From assembly GCA_905205975.1 (NCBI GenBank), contig CAJLFQ010000013.1, positions 1 to 42,505 on the forward strand: a DNA stretch of 42,505 nt, read 5' to 3'. Position numbers and translations under genes: made by a program. Under the pieces are notes generated by a model that was given only the letters and a program-made list of their open reading frames with translations, did no database searches and was not told the DNA's origin. The DNA is from an uncultured Eubacteriales bacterium (GTDB taxonomy: Bacteria; Bacillota; Clostridia; Oscillospirales; QAMX01). Every line of letters begins with the position of its first letter. The first letter of the stretch is position 1. Of the stretch, positions 7,191 through 15,082 are shown piece by piece.

Positions 7191-9409
7191 TGGTCATCCT
7201 CCATTCCGGCCGTTTCAGGCGGAAACAGCTGGGACTGTCTGCGCAAAGCGACAATGGTCAGCTCGTGCATGGCGCGCGTCATGGCGACGTAGAGCAGTTT
7301 TCCGTCTTCTTCGCCGTACAGTGCGCTGTTGGACAAAATCACGCGGTCAAACTCCATCCCTTTTGCCAGCGCAAGCGGGATGATGCAGCGTCCCCGTTCG
7401 TATGCCATTTTGTCATCGTCGGCCAGAATGATCCCCCGGATGCGTTTGCTGCACTTCTGGTAGAGTTTTCTGGCTTCTGCAATCGTCTTGGTAACGACGG
7501 CCGTCGCGCTGTTCGATGCACACGGTTCTTCCAGCGCGGCGCAGATGGCCTCCACCGCGTCGCGGTCGTTTTTCGCTGTGACGAACCGTACCGGCTTGCC
7601 GTGGCGTTCAAAATAGGCGGCAGGCTGTTGGCTGAGCACCGAACCGGCCAGCGCCATAATTTCTGCGGTAGAGCGATAGCTCTTGGTCAGGCGACGGATT
7701 CCGCTGGACTTACGGTTGTAAACCGCCAGAATTTCTTCGCCGCTGTCCATGCCCATCCCTGTGTTGACGAGCTGATTCGTATCGCCCAAAAGGGTCAGGC
7801 CGCATCCGGCAAAGACGCGGGCAAAAATCTCATGCTGCGCCGGGCTGTAATCCTGAATTTCATCGATGACCACATGCTTGATCGCTTTGACGGGCGGAAT
7901 CGCACCGAACAGCGCCATCATCAGCAGCACACCGATACCGTCTTCAAATTTCAGCTTCTCGTGCAGGTTCATCCGCCGCGTCGCTTCCAACAGCTGTTCT
8001 TTTTCTTCGTCATTCAGAATTTCCGATGCCTTGACGGCATAGAAAAGCGCCTTGCGGTAAAGCTCGCGGTAATCGACCTGTGTCGCGCGGCGGATGCGCT
8101 CCAGAACAAGCGCCGCCGCTTCTTTGAAGGCGCGCTGCACCTTCAGATCCACATGGGCGTCGCCGTCTGCAAACCCCTCCCGCAAAAGTTCGGCTTTCTT
8201 TTCTGCGCAGTAACGGATGCGAACTGGTTTCAGCCGGCGCGTAATCTCCGTGTAAATGGCTTCCAGCCGGTCAAGGCGGCTCATATGGGAGAAGCGGTTG
8301 GTGTACAGAAAGGCCAGCTGGCGCGCCGACAGAATGCATTCGCCCTTGAACGTCAGATCCCGGAACGGCGGGATATACTGCTCCAAAAACCGCTTGACGC
8401 TTTCCGGGAATTCCCGGCTGCCTTTCAGGCGGATGCCCAGTCTGCGGACGCGGTTGGCCGGCGTGTCTGCCGCCGTCGCCAGGAATTCCACCTGCTCATA
8501 CATTTCGGTCACGGAGGCGCCGCAGTATTTGCGGATCATTTCGGCAAACGTCGTCGTCAGGACTTCCTGCTCGCCCAGTTCCGGGATGACGCCGGAGATG
8601 TAGTTGGAAAAGATATCGTTCGGCGAAAAAACGAGGACGTTTTTGGACTTCAGTTTTTTCCGGTCGCGGTACAAAAGATAGGCGACGCGGTGCAGCGCAA
8701 TGCTTGTCTTCCCGCTTCCGGCAGGGCCGAGAACCAGCAGGATTTCGTTTTCACTGTCGCGGATGACAAGGTTTTGCTCCCGCTGGATGGTTGAGACAAT
8801 GGTTTTCATCTTGTCGCTCGATTCGCCGCCCAGCGCATTCAGAAGAATCGCGTCGTCTATGCGGACGTCCGGGTCGACGACGAGTTTCAGCTCGCCGTGT
8901 TCGATTTCATATTGCCGCAGGCGCAGAACCTCACACGGAATTGCGCCCTCCGGCCCTTCATAGGATGTTTTGCCGACGCCGTTTTCATAGAAAAGCGACG
9001 CTACCGGTGTGCGCCAGTCGCAGACAGCCGGCGTATAGTCCGGTTTCATCAGGTTGGCAAGCCCAATATAAATCGTTTCTTCATCGTTTGAAGCCCCGGC
9101 CGTTGTTTCCCGGAAGTCGACACGGCCGAAATAGGGTTTATCCTGCATCTTTTCCAGCACAAGCCGCCGGACAGCGGCGTCGTCGATCCGCGTTTCGCTG
9201 TGCGACACTTCGCTCAGCTGCGCGGAAAGCGCCGCGGCATCGTCAAACGTGCGAACCTGCTGCGGCAGCTCCTGCCACATATATTTCGCCCGGTCATACA
9301 GCTCGGATGTCAATCTTGCGTGATCTGCGCCTAATTTTTTCAGTTCTGCCTGAATCAGCGCCAAAGTATCAGACAATTTTTTCTGTTCTTCCTGATCATA
9401 TGCATTCAT
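7187..9409 (-). CDS. helD: RNA polymerase recycling motor ATPase HelD
   Basis: A 740-residue UvrD-like superfamily 1 ATPase. HelD in Gram-positives removes stalled RNA polymerase from DNA and helps recycle the core enzyme. The N-terminal ~70 residues are a predicted coiled coil, followed by the HelD-specific segment YFGRVDF/YIGLANL/CDWRTPVASLFYE (93-142). Further motifs are the Q-like motif QREQN (209-213), Walker A GPAGSGKTS (228-236), Walker B VVIDEIQD, motif III LLGDTNQLVN, motif IV KSYRST and motif VI LLYVAMTRAMHEL. Length is close to Bacillus HelD. A GGGAGG site lies about 11 bases upstream of ATG 9409, and a consensus promoter is at 9508-9536. It is co-transcribed with mrnC. Confidence 0.95.
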   Translation of the reverse strand: MNAYDQEEQKKLSDTLALIQAELKKLGADHARLTSELYDRAKYMWQELPQQVRTFDDAAALSAQLSEVSHSETRIDDAAVRRLVLEKMQDKPYFGRVDFRETTAGASNDEETIYIGLANLMKPDYTPAVCDWRTPVASLFYENGVGKTSYEGPEGAIPCEVLRLRQYEIEHGELKLVVDPDVRIDDAILLNALGGESSDKMKTIVSTIQREQNLVIRDSENEILLVLGPAGSGKTSIALHRVAYLLYRDRKKLKSKNVLVFSPNDIFSNYISGVIPELGEQEVLTTTFAEMIRKYCGASVTEMYEQVEFLATAADTPANRVRRLGIRLKGSREFPESVKRFLEQYIPPFRDLTFKGECILSARQLAFLYTNRFSHMSRLDRLEAIYTEITRRLKPVRIRYCAEKKAELLREGFADGDAHVDLKVQRAFKEAAALVLERIRRATQVDYRELYRKALFYAVKASEILNDEEKEQLLEATRRMNLHEKLKFEDGIGVLLMMALFGAIPPVKAIKHVVIDEIQDYSPAQHEIFARVFAGCGLTLLGDTNQLVNTGMGMDSGEEILAVYNRKSSGIRRLTKSYRSTAEIMALAGSVLSQQPAAYFERHGKPVRFVTAKNDRDAVEAICAALEEPCASNSATAVVTKTIAEARKLYQKCSKRIRGIILADDDKMAYERGRCIIPLALAKGMEFDRVILSNSALYGEEDGKLLYVAMTRAMHELTIVALRRQSQLFPPETAGMEDDQ

Positions 9410-9507
9410 GCTGACGTCGCCTCCCTGCTGTCTGCCCTGCGGCTGTTTGCTTTCGTTTGAACAGATCCATCCGGCCGGAATATGCCGGACTTCGCTGAAT
9501 GCACACT

Positions 9508-9536
9508 ATTATAGCATATCAGGCTCAGAAGGTCAA
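9508..9536 (-). promoter_or_regulatory. Promoter of helD-mrnC
   Basis: TTGACC (9531-9536), 17-bp spacer, TATAAT (9508-9513) on the minus strand, about 100 bases upstream of the helD start. Confidence 0.85.
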
Positions 9537-9539
9537 TCC

Positions 9540-9568
9540 TTGTTCTTTTTCGTCGGATATGATATAAT
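9540..9568 (+). promoter_or_regulatory. Divergent promoter with no clear gene behind it
   Basis: TTGTTC (9540-9545), 17-bp spacer, TATAAT (9563-9568) on the plus strand. Its -35 lies three bases from the -35 of the helD promoter. It would transcribe 9575 onward, where no recognisable coding sequence begins. Confidence 0.6.
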
Positions 9569-9569
9569 A

Positions 9570-9794
9570 AAAATAGGAAAAATCAGTTTCGCGGGCGTGT
9601 TTTCTTTCCTGCGCTTTTCCGCGCGGTCATTCTTGCCTTGGAGATGGTCATTTGTGAATCAGCATGCGTTTTTTATTCTGACACCGCCATCCGAGTGGAA
9701 GGAAGGTCTGCGGTTCAGACGGTCTGCTGGCACTGGAAGGCGACGGGAAACCGCTCAAATAGAGGCTGATTCTGCCGGTTCTCACGCGGTTTGC
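9570..9794 (+). other. Intergenic stretch without a recognised gene
   Basis: Between the divergent promoter and the promoter of the SPFH remnant I see no known RNA fold or protein family. Two overlapping micro-frames exist: a GTG frame at 9653 of 51 codons, preceded by GGAG at 10 bases, and an ATG frame at 9647 of about 41 codons. Neither resembles a known protein. A small RNA or a decayed gene are both possible. Confidence 0.3.
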
Positions 9795-9821
9795 TTGACT
9801 TTTTTTTGAAAACGTTATAAT
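9795..9821 (+). promoter_or_regulatory. Candidate promoter of the SPFH-remnant/zinc-ribbon operon
   Basis: TTGACT (9795-9800) and TATAAT (9816-9821) with a short 15-bp spacer; shifting the -10 to TAATAA gives 17 bp. It lies 65 bases before the ATG at 9886, and no other promoter is evident before the zinc-ribbon gene at 10385. Confidence 0.55.
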
Positions 9822-9885
9822 AATTTTGCCGAAGGTTCCCCTCGTTTTCCGGTCATTCTGATATTCGAAAGGTTGTGTCTGTTCT

Positions 9886-10361
9886 ATGGGTCTGATCAAA
9901 GCTGCACTTGGTGCCGGCGGCGGTGTGCTCGCCGACCAATGGCGTGAATTTTTCTACTGTGAAGCCATCCCGGCGGACGTGCTTGTCGTCAAGGGCGAAA
10001 AAGTCGTCGGCAAGAGAAGCTCCAACAAAAAAGGGTCTGACAACATCATTATGAACTGACCGTCGTCGCTGTCGCCGACGGTCAGTTCATGATGATCGTC
10101 GACCAGGGCAAGGTTGTGGAATTCTGCGACGAACCCGGCGAATTCATCTATGATACCTCGACGGAACCGTCGCTTTTCTACGGCGGCTTCGGCGCTGTGA
10201 ACAAGGGCAAATTCTGTTCGACCTGCGGCACAAAGAAACCGGCCGGCGCCAAGCTGTACCGCTGCGACAAGTGCGGCTGGGAACCGGAAGACCCGGCACA
10301 CCCGCCGAAGTTCTGCCCGGAATGCGGCGATCCGTTTGACGACAACGACGCCCGCTCCTGA
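9886..10361 (+). pseudogene. Remnant of a YdjI-like SPFH (virion core protein) gene
   Basis: ATG 9886 opens a frame with the typical N-terminus MGLIKAALGAGGGVLADQWR, reaching KGSDNIIMN and a TGA at 10057-10059. The continuation TVVAVADGQFMMIVDQGKVV is found immediately after in another frame, so one base has been lost (GGC ACC has become TG ACC). That second frame runs through GEFIYDTSTEPSLFYGGFG and then jumps directly to a C-terminal zinc ribbon, AVNKGKFCSTCGTKKPAGAK, with four more Cys, ending at 10361. The whole SPFH core expected between these segments is missing, apparently by an in-frame deletion. Members of this family are several hundred residues long; in Bacillus YdjI works with PspA/YdjF and the membrane protein YdjG. 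The product is almost certainly non-functional as an SPFH scaffold, although a ~90-residue C-terminal piece might still be made. Confidence 0.85.
10051..10090. repeat. Perfect 15-bp inverted repeat at the frameshift
   Basis: ATGAACTGACCGTCG (10051-10065) is the exact complement of 10076-10090, with a 10-base loop. The base change and single-base loss that break the SPFH reading frame (at about 10056-10058) lie in the left arm and make it match the right arm perfectly. Confidence 0.85.
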
Positions 10362-10384
10362 CGCCTCTGAAAGACAGGATTTGC

Positions 10385-11611
10385 ATGGAAAACGAAAATT
10401 TGTATACAGAACACGCTGACCGCGAGATCAACAAAGGCTGTCCGCAGTGCGGCGCCGCAATGATTTTCGATCCCGCAGACGGCAAGCTGTTCTGTCCCTA
10501 CTGCGAATACCGCGAGGAAGTGGCCGAAACCGGCTCCGTCGAAGAGCAGGCGTTTGACAAGGCGGCGCACGTGGAGAGCTTCTCCTGGGGCGCGCAGCAG
10601 AAACAGGTCATCTGCCAGTCCTGCGGGGCGGAAGGCATCTACGATGCGCTGGTCACCTCTGCGGTCTGCCCGTTCTGCGGTTCCAACCAAGTCATGGAAG
10701 AAGCGGTCGACACGTCGCTTCCTCCGAACGGCCTCTGCCCGTTCGAGGTCACCAAAGAACAAGCCGGTGCCAACTTCAAAAACTGGATGAAGCACCGTTT
10801 GTTTGCTCCGCGGAAGGCGAAAAAGAGTGTGCAGCCCGACAGTTTCCACGGCATGTACATCCCCTATTGGACCTTTGACGCCAACACGGAAACCACCTAT
10901 ACCGCCGAATACGGGATCGACGAAACGTATACCGACGACGATGGGCATACGCATACCCGAACCGATTGGTATACGACGTCCGGTGCGTACAACCTTTTCA
11001 TCGACGATATGCTGACATGGGGAACCGCCCGCCGCGATACGACGATTCTCCGGCACATCGAACCGTATGATACGGCCAAATGCGTGCCATACAACCCGGA
11101 ATATTTGTCCGGCTACGTTTCGGAGCGGTATTCCATCGGCGTACAGGAGGCATGGACCAGCGCGCAGAAACGGATGGATGCGCAGATTGAATCCGAAATC
11201 TGCCGCATGGTCACCAAGGAGTACGGCGCCGACCACTGCCGCCTTTCGAAAAAGAAGACGCAGTACAACGATCTGACTTACAAATACATTCTGGTTCCGC
11301 TGTGGCAATCGTCTTTTTCCTACCAGAACAAGCCGTATCAGTTCATGGTCAACGGTCAGACCGGCAAAGTCGGCGGCAAATCGCCCGTTTCCCCGCTCCG
11401 CGTTTTGGCTGCGGTTTTACTCGCACTTGCGGCGCTCGGTCTGATTTTCTGGCTTTGCAGCGGCAGCGATCTTGAGCTGTCTGTTTTCCGCTTCGACGCC
11501 TGCTCCCACGGCGTCGCCCTGGATGCTTCGTGTTCGGCCGACATCCCTGTGGAAACAGTCAGCCTGCAATCGCCCGTGCTTCATACCGCGGCGATGACCT
11601 GCGCGCCGTAG
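10385..11611 (+). CDS. Double zinc-ribbon (TFIIB-type) membrane protein, YdjG-like
   Basis: A 408-residue protein. Two zinc ribbons lie at the N-terminus: CPQC/CPYC at about 19-40 and CQSC/CPFC at about 78-98. A mixed alpha/beta region follows with FHGMYIPYWTFDANTETTYTAEYG, a pattern typical of this family. A single membrane segment near 343-362 (LRVLAAVLLALAALGLIFWL) precedes the C-terminal tail. Homologues such as Bacillus YdjG are encoded next to SPFH proteins (YdjI) and anchor a PspA-type envelope-stress complex. That partner is upstream here but broken. The last ~45 residues after the membrane segment (from SDLELSVF) are not like the short tails I know for this family and may be a read-through extension. 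It starts 24 bases after the SPFH remnant and ends at a strong terminator. Confidence 0.82.
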   Translation: MENENLYTEHADREINKGCPQCGAAMIFDPADGKLFCPYCEYREEVAETGSVEEQAFDKAAHVESFSWGAQQKQVICQSCGAEGIYDALVTSAVCPFCGSNQVMEEAVDTSLPPNGLCPFEVTKEQAGANFKNWMKHRLFAPRKAKKSVQPDSFHGMYIPYWTFDANTETTYTAEYGIDETYTDDDGHTHTRTDWYTTSGAYNLFIDDMLTWGTARRDTTILRHIEPYDTAKCVPYNPEYLSGYVSERYSIGVQEAWTSAQKRMDAQIESEICRMVTKEYGADHCRLSKKKTQYNDLTYKYILVPLWQSSFSYQNKPYQFMVNGQTGKVGGKSPVSPLRVLAAVLLALAALGLIFWLCSGSDLELSVFRFDACSHGVALDASCSADIPVETVSLQSPVLHTAAMTCAP

Positions 11612-11650
11612 CCGGTTTTCATCGCACAAAAAACATCTCCATCAGATTCC

Positions 11651-11686
11651 AACCGCTCTGCACGACGTGCAGAGCGGTTGTTTTTT
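11651..11686 (+). terminator. Rho-independent terminator after the zinc-ribbon gene
   Basis: A 14-bp stem, AACCGCTCTGCACG (11651-11664) with its complement (11666-11679), is followed by G and six T. It separates the zinc-ribbon gene from the feo regulatory region. Confidence 0.88.
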
Positions 11687-11727
11687 CCGTTCGGACGCTG
11701 CGCCGTCAATTTGTACAACGCCGCAAG

Positions 11728-11741
11728 TTAGTTTAGGCTAA
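11728..11741. promoter_or_regulatory. Putative metal-regulator operator 1 upstream of feo (TTAG-N6-CTAA)
   Basis: TTAG TTTAGG CTAA. The surrounding 19 bases match the IdeR/DtxR box (TTAGGTTAGSCTAACCTAA) at 14 positions, mostly in the left and centre. It lies about 60 bases upstream of the -35 of the feo promoter. Confidence 0.5.
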
Positions 11742-11798
11742 CACTTTGTGTATGGTGTCGAAAGTGATCAAAACGGCTCTTTTTTTCGCTTTTCCCCC

Positions 11799-11827
11799 TT
11801 GACAAACGAATCAATCGGGTGTATCAT
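11799..11827 (+). promoter_or_regulatory. Promoter of the feo operon
   Basis: TTGACA (11799-11804), 17-bp spacer, TATCAT (11822-11827): an almost perfect SigA promoter. The transcript would start near 11834, leaving a leader of about 150 bases before feoA that holds operators 2 and 3. Confidence 0.88.
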
Positions 11828-11836
11828 ATGTCTCGG

Positions 11837-11850
11837 TTAGCGGAAACTAA
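11837..11850. promoter_or_regulatory. Putative metal-regulator operator 2 (TTAG-N6-CTAA)
   Basis: TTAG CGGAAA CTAA, directly on the expected transcription start of the feo operon, where a bound repressor would block RNA polymerase. Flanks (G before, TC after) match operator 3: GTTAG-N5-ACTAATC. Confidence 0.55.
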
Positions 11851-11937
11851 TCGCAGAGTCCATTCTGAAACCGGGCTTTCCGGGCTTTGAATGGCGGCTC
11901 TGATTGGTCAAAGCAAACCATTTTTTCGGACACATAG

Positions 11938-11951
11938 TTAGTTGTTACTAA
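11938..11951. promoter_or_regulatory. Putative metal-regulator operator 3 (TTAG-N6-CTAA)
   Basis: TTAG TTGTTA CTAA, 101 bases downstream of operator 2 and with the same flanks, about 35 bases before the feoA start. Confidence 0.5.
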
Positions 11952-11984
11952 TCCCATTTCATCCCAAAGGAGCGTGGATCCGCA

Positions 11985-12197
11985 ATGATGCCGTTAGCAC
12001 TTGCTGAAGCCGGTGAAGAAAACACGCTCAAAAAGGTCGGCGGAAGCCCGGAAGTCAAGAAGCATCTGGAGAACCTGGGGTTTGTCGTCGGCGGAAGCGT
12101 CACCATCATCAATACGCTCGGCGGAAACGTCATTGTCAACGTCAAGGAGTCCCGCGTGGCCATCAGTGAAGAAATGGCACGCAAAATCATGGTCTGA
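11985..12197 (+). CDS. feoA: FeoA domain protein (first copy)
   Basis: A 70-residue SH3-like FeoA protein, a cytoplasmic partner of the ferrous iron transporter FeoB. Typical features are the EVKKHLENLGFVVGGSVTIINTLGG core and the VKESRVAISEEMARKIMV end. It lacks the basic C-terminal features of the second copy, and the two share only modest similarity. AAAGGAG lies about 12 bases upstream; two adjacent ATG codons (11985 and 11988) could both serve. It is first in the operon feoA-feoA-feoB-Cys-rich protein, which is led by the promoter at 11799 and the TTAG-N6-CTAA sites. Confidence 0.92.
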   Translation: MMPLALAEAGEENTLKKVGGSPEVKKHLENLGFVVGGSVTIINTLGGNVIVNVKESRVAISEEMARKIMV

Positions 12198-12280
12198 ACA
12201 CGCATTGCGGTTCAAGCCAACCGAATGAGAAACCGCGGCCGGAGCCGTCCGCCGCAAGCAAATAAAGGAGGAATCTGTAC

Positions 12281-12502
12281 ATGAAAACACTTCGAGACGC
12301 CTCGATCGGCGACACCGTCAAAGTCGTCAAACTGCACGGTGAAGGCGCCGTCAAGCGCCGCATCATGGACATGGGGCTGACCCGCGGCGTTGAAATCTAT
12401 GTCCGCAAAGTCGCGCCGCTCGGCGACCCGATTGAAGTCACCGTCCGCGGTTATGAGCTGTCGCTCCGAAAAGCGGATGCAGAAATGATTGAAGTTGAGT
12501 AA
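12281..12502 (+). CDS. feoA: FeoA domain protein (second copy)
   Basis: A 73-residue FeoA protein with the canonical order: an activation segment, IGDTVKVVKLHGEGAVKRRI, then MDMGLTRGVEIYVRKVAPLGDP and a C-terminal YELSLRKADAEMIEVE. This is the more typical FeoA of the pair. AAAGGAGGA lies 11 bases before the ATG. It lies 83 bases after the first copy and 36 before feoB. Tandem unequal FeoA proteins are common in Clostridia, and the two may form a heteromeric regulator of FeoB; that role is inferred. Confidence 0.94.
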   Translation: MKTLRDASIGDTVKVVKLHGEGAVKRRIMDMGLTRGVEIYVRKVAPLGDPIEVTVRGYELSLRKADAEMIEVE

Positions 12503-12538
12503 CAGCAATACAAAATCAGGAAAGAGAGGATTTTCGAG

Positions 12539-15043
12539 ATGAATCTCAGAATTGCGCTTGCAGGCAACCCGAACTCCGGGAAGACCACCCTGTTCAATGC
12601 GCTCACCGGTTCCAACCAGTTTGTCGGTAACTGGCCCGGCGTCACGGTTGAGAAAAAAGAAGGCAAACTCAAGAAACACGACGGCGTCGTCATCACCGAC
12701 CTGCCCGGTATTTACTCCCTGTCCCCGTACACGTTGGAGGAAGTCGTCGCACGGAATTATCTGATCGGCGAACGCCCCGATGCAATCCTCAACATCATCG
12801 ACGGCACCAACCTGGAACGCAACCTGTACCTGACCACGCAGCTCACAGAGCTCGGCATTCCGGTTGTCATCGCCATCAACATGATGGACGTCGTCAAGAA
12901 GAACGGCGACAAAATCGACACCGCCGAACTTTCCAAACAGCTCGGCTGCCCGATCGTTGAAATTTCCGCACTGAAGGGCACAGGCATTATGGAAGCCGCA
13001 GAAGCTGCCATCCAGGCCGCCAAGAGCGGGAAAACGGTTCCGATGCACACGTTCTCCGGGTGCGTGGAACATGCCATTGCGCACATCGAAGAAGCCGCCG
13101 TCCACAACCTGCCGGAAGAACAGCAGCGCTGGTACGCCATCAAGATCTTTGAACGCGACGACAAGGTGCTTTCCAATCTGACCATCGACAAATCGACGAT
13201 GGAACACATCGAAAAAGATATTCAGGAAGCGGAAAAAGAACTGGACGACGATGCCGAATCGATCATCACCAACGAACGCTACATCTACATTGCTTCCATC
13301 ATCAAAGCCTGCTACAAAAAGAAGAACCACGGCAAGCTGTCCACTTCGGATAAGATCGACAAAGTCGTCACGAACCGCTGGCTCGGTCTTCCGATCTTCG
13401 CTGTCGTCATGTTCCTTGTGTATTACCTCTCGATGGTCACCGTCGGCAGCATGGCAACCGACTGGATGAACGATGGCGTCTTCGGCGAAGGCTGGCATCT
13501 GTTCGGCATCGGTTCGGGGGCATACAAAAAAGCGGCGAAGGCCTATGGGGACACAGATCTGATCCTCGACGCGTTCAACGCGGCCTACGGCAGCGACGAC
13601 ATCGCCGACGCGTTGGATCTTGAATCGGACGACTACGACGAAGGCGCTGCAAAAGCCGCGCTGGAAAAACTGCTTGCCCTGACGCCGGCAGACGCCAGCG
13701 TCACCTACAGCGTCACGGATGAGGAAACGCTGAAGGTCACGCCGGTTCCGAACAACGGCAAAGGTGTTCTGGAAGGCGCTGTCTCCGAGTTCCTCAACAC
13801 CGAATACAAGGAAGCCTATGGCGCGCCGGATACATCGACGTACGGCGTCTGGGTGCCCGGCATTCCGACGCTGATCGGCGACCTGCTTGAAAAAGCAAAT
13901 GCGCCTGAATGGCTCTCCGGTCTGATCAACGATGGTATCGTCGCCGGTGTCGGCGCGGTGCTTGGCTTTGTCCCGCAGATGCTGGTCCTCTTCCTCCTGC
14001 TGGCATTCCTCGAAGCGTGCGGCTACATGGCGCGTATCGCCTTCGTTCTGGACAGAATCTTCCGCAAGTTCGGGCTCTCCGGCAAATCCTTTATTCCGAT
14101 GCTCATCGGTACCGGCTGCGGCATCCCGGGCATCATGGCTTCGCGTACGATTGAAAACGAACGTGACCGCCGCATGACGATCATGACCACAACCTTCATC
14201 CCCTGCGGCGCAAAGATTCCGTTCATCGGCATGATTGCAGGCGCGCTCTTCGGCGGCTCTGCATGGGTCTCGACCTCCGCATACTTCATCGGCATGGCTG
14301 CCATCATCGTTTCCGGCATCATCCTGAAGAAAACGAAGATGTTCTCCGGCGACCCGGCTCCGTTTGTCATGGAGCTGCCGGCTTACCACTGGCCGACGCT
14401 CAGCAACGTGCTCCGCTCCATGTGGGAACGCGGCTGGTCCTTCATCAAGAAAGCCGGCACGATCATCCTGCTCTCCACGATCCTTGTCTGGTTCACCACA
14501 TTCTTCGGCTGGGCAGACGGCACCTTCCGGATGCTGGGTGAAGAAGAAATCAACTGCTCCATCCTGGCCAAGATCGGCGGCGCCATTGCCTGGATCTTCA
14601 AGCCGCTCGGCTGGGGCAACTGGCAGGCGACGGTCGCCTCGATCACCGGTCTGGTCGCCAAGGAAAACATCGTCGGCACGCTCGGCATCCTTTACGGCAA
14701 CGGCGATGTCACCGTTTACGAAGCGCTGGCGAAAGCCTTCACCGGTCTGACGGCCTACTCCTTCCTCGTGTTCAACCTGCTCTGCGCACCGTGCTTTGCA
14801 GCCATCGGCGCCATCAAGCGCGAAATGAACAGCCCGAAATGGACATGGTTTGCCATTGGTTATCAGTGCTGCTTCGCCTATGCCATCTCGCTCATGATCA
14901 ACCAGTTTGGTAAGATCTTTGTCGGCGGCATCAATGTGATCGGTCTGATCTTCGCCTTCGCAATTCTGGGCTTCATGCTGTACATGCTCTTCCGCCCGTA
15001 CAAAGAAGCGACCAAGCTGACCGCAAACGTCCGTATCAAATAA
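12539..15043 (+). CDS. feoB: Ferrous iron transporter FeoB with enlarged ectodomain
   Basis: An 834-residue Fe(II) permease of the cytoplasmic membrane. The N-terminal G domain has G1 GNPNSGKTT (9-17), switch II DLPG (54-57) and NMMD (114-117), followed by a helical GDI-like domain to about 270. The membrane part starts near 283. The conserved gate motifs are present: GFVPQMLVLFLLLAFLEACGYMAR, LIGTGCGIPGIMASRT and FIPCGAKIPFI. Between TM1 and TM2, residues about 325-430 form an acidic insertion rich in Asp, Glu and Ala that standard FeoB proteins lack; topology puts it outside the cell. It is co-transcribed with both feoA genes and the Cys-rich protein, and is likely repressed by iron through the upstream palindromes. 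Confidence 0.97.
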   Translation: MNLRIALAGNPNSGKTTLFNALTGSNQFVGNWPGVTVEKKEGKLKKHDGVVITDLPGIYSLSPYTLEEVVARNYLIGERPDAILNIIDGTNLERNLYLTTQLTELGIPVVIAINMMDVVKKNGDKIDTAELSKQLGCPIVEISALKGTGIMEAAEAAIQAAKSGKTVPMHTFSGCVEHAIAHIEEAAVHNLPEEQQRWYAIKIFERDDKVLSNLTIDKSTMEHIEKDIQEAEKELDDDAESIITNERYIYIASIIKACYKKKNHGKLSTSDKIDKVVTNRWLGLPIFAVVMFLVYYLSMVTVGSMATDWMNDGVFGEGWHLFGIGSGAYKKAAKAYGDTDLILDAFNAAYGSDDIADALDLESDDYDEGAAKAALEKLLALTPADASVTYSVTDEETLKVTPVPNNGKGVLEGAVSEFLNTEYKEAYGAPDTSTYGVWVPGIPTLIGDLLEKANAPEWLSGLINDGIVAGVGAVLGFVPQMLVLFLLLAFLEACGYMARIAFVLDRIFRKFGLSGKSFIPMLIGTGCGIPGIMASRTIENERDRRMTIMTTTFIPCGAKIPFIGMIAGALFGGSAWVSTSAYFIGMAAIIVSGIILKKTKMFSGDPAPFVMELPAYHWPTLSNVLRSMWERGWSFIKKAGTIILLSTILVWFTTFFGWADGTFRMLGEEEINCSILAKIGGAIAWIFKPLGWGNWQATVASITGLVAKENIVGTLGILYGNGDVTVYEALAKAFTGLTAYSFLVFNLLCAPCFAAIGAIKREMNSPKWTWFAIGYQCCFAYAISLMINQFGKIFVGGINVIGLIFAFAILGFMLYMLFRPYKEATKLTANVRIK

Positions 15044-15082
15044 GCGTTCACGCACAGTTTTCAGTGAAAGGAGTCTTTTCCA

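Noticed and set aside
7178..8794. 538-codon plus-strand open frame
   Set aside because: Antisense to helD, no start signal and no known motif.
10056..10085. Programmed ribosomal frameshift signal in the SPFH gene
   Set aside because: No slippery heptamer is present before the hairpin, and the core domain is also deleted, so decay is simpler.
10178..11308. 376-codon minus-strand open frame
   Set aside because: Antisense to the zinc-ribbon gene, whose Cys pairs and membrane helix are clear.
12212..15055. 947-codon minus-strand open frame
   Set aside because: Antisense shadow of feoB and its neighbours; the plus-strand reading has complete FeoB motifs and good ribosome binding sites, while this frame has no recognisable domain.
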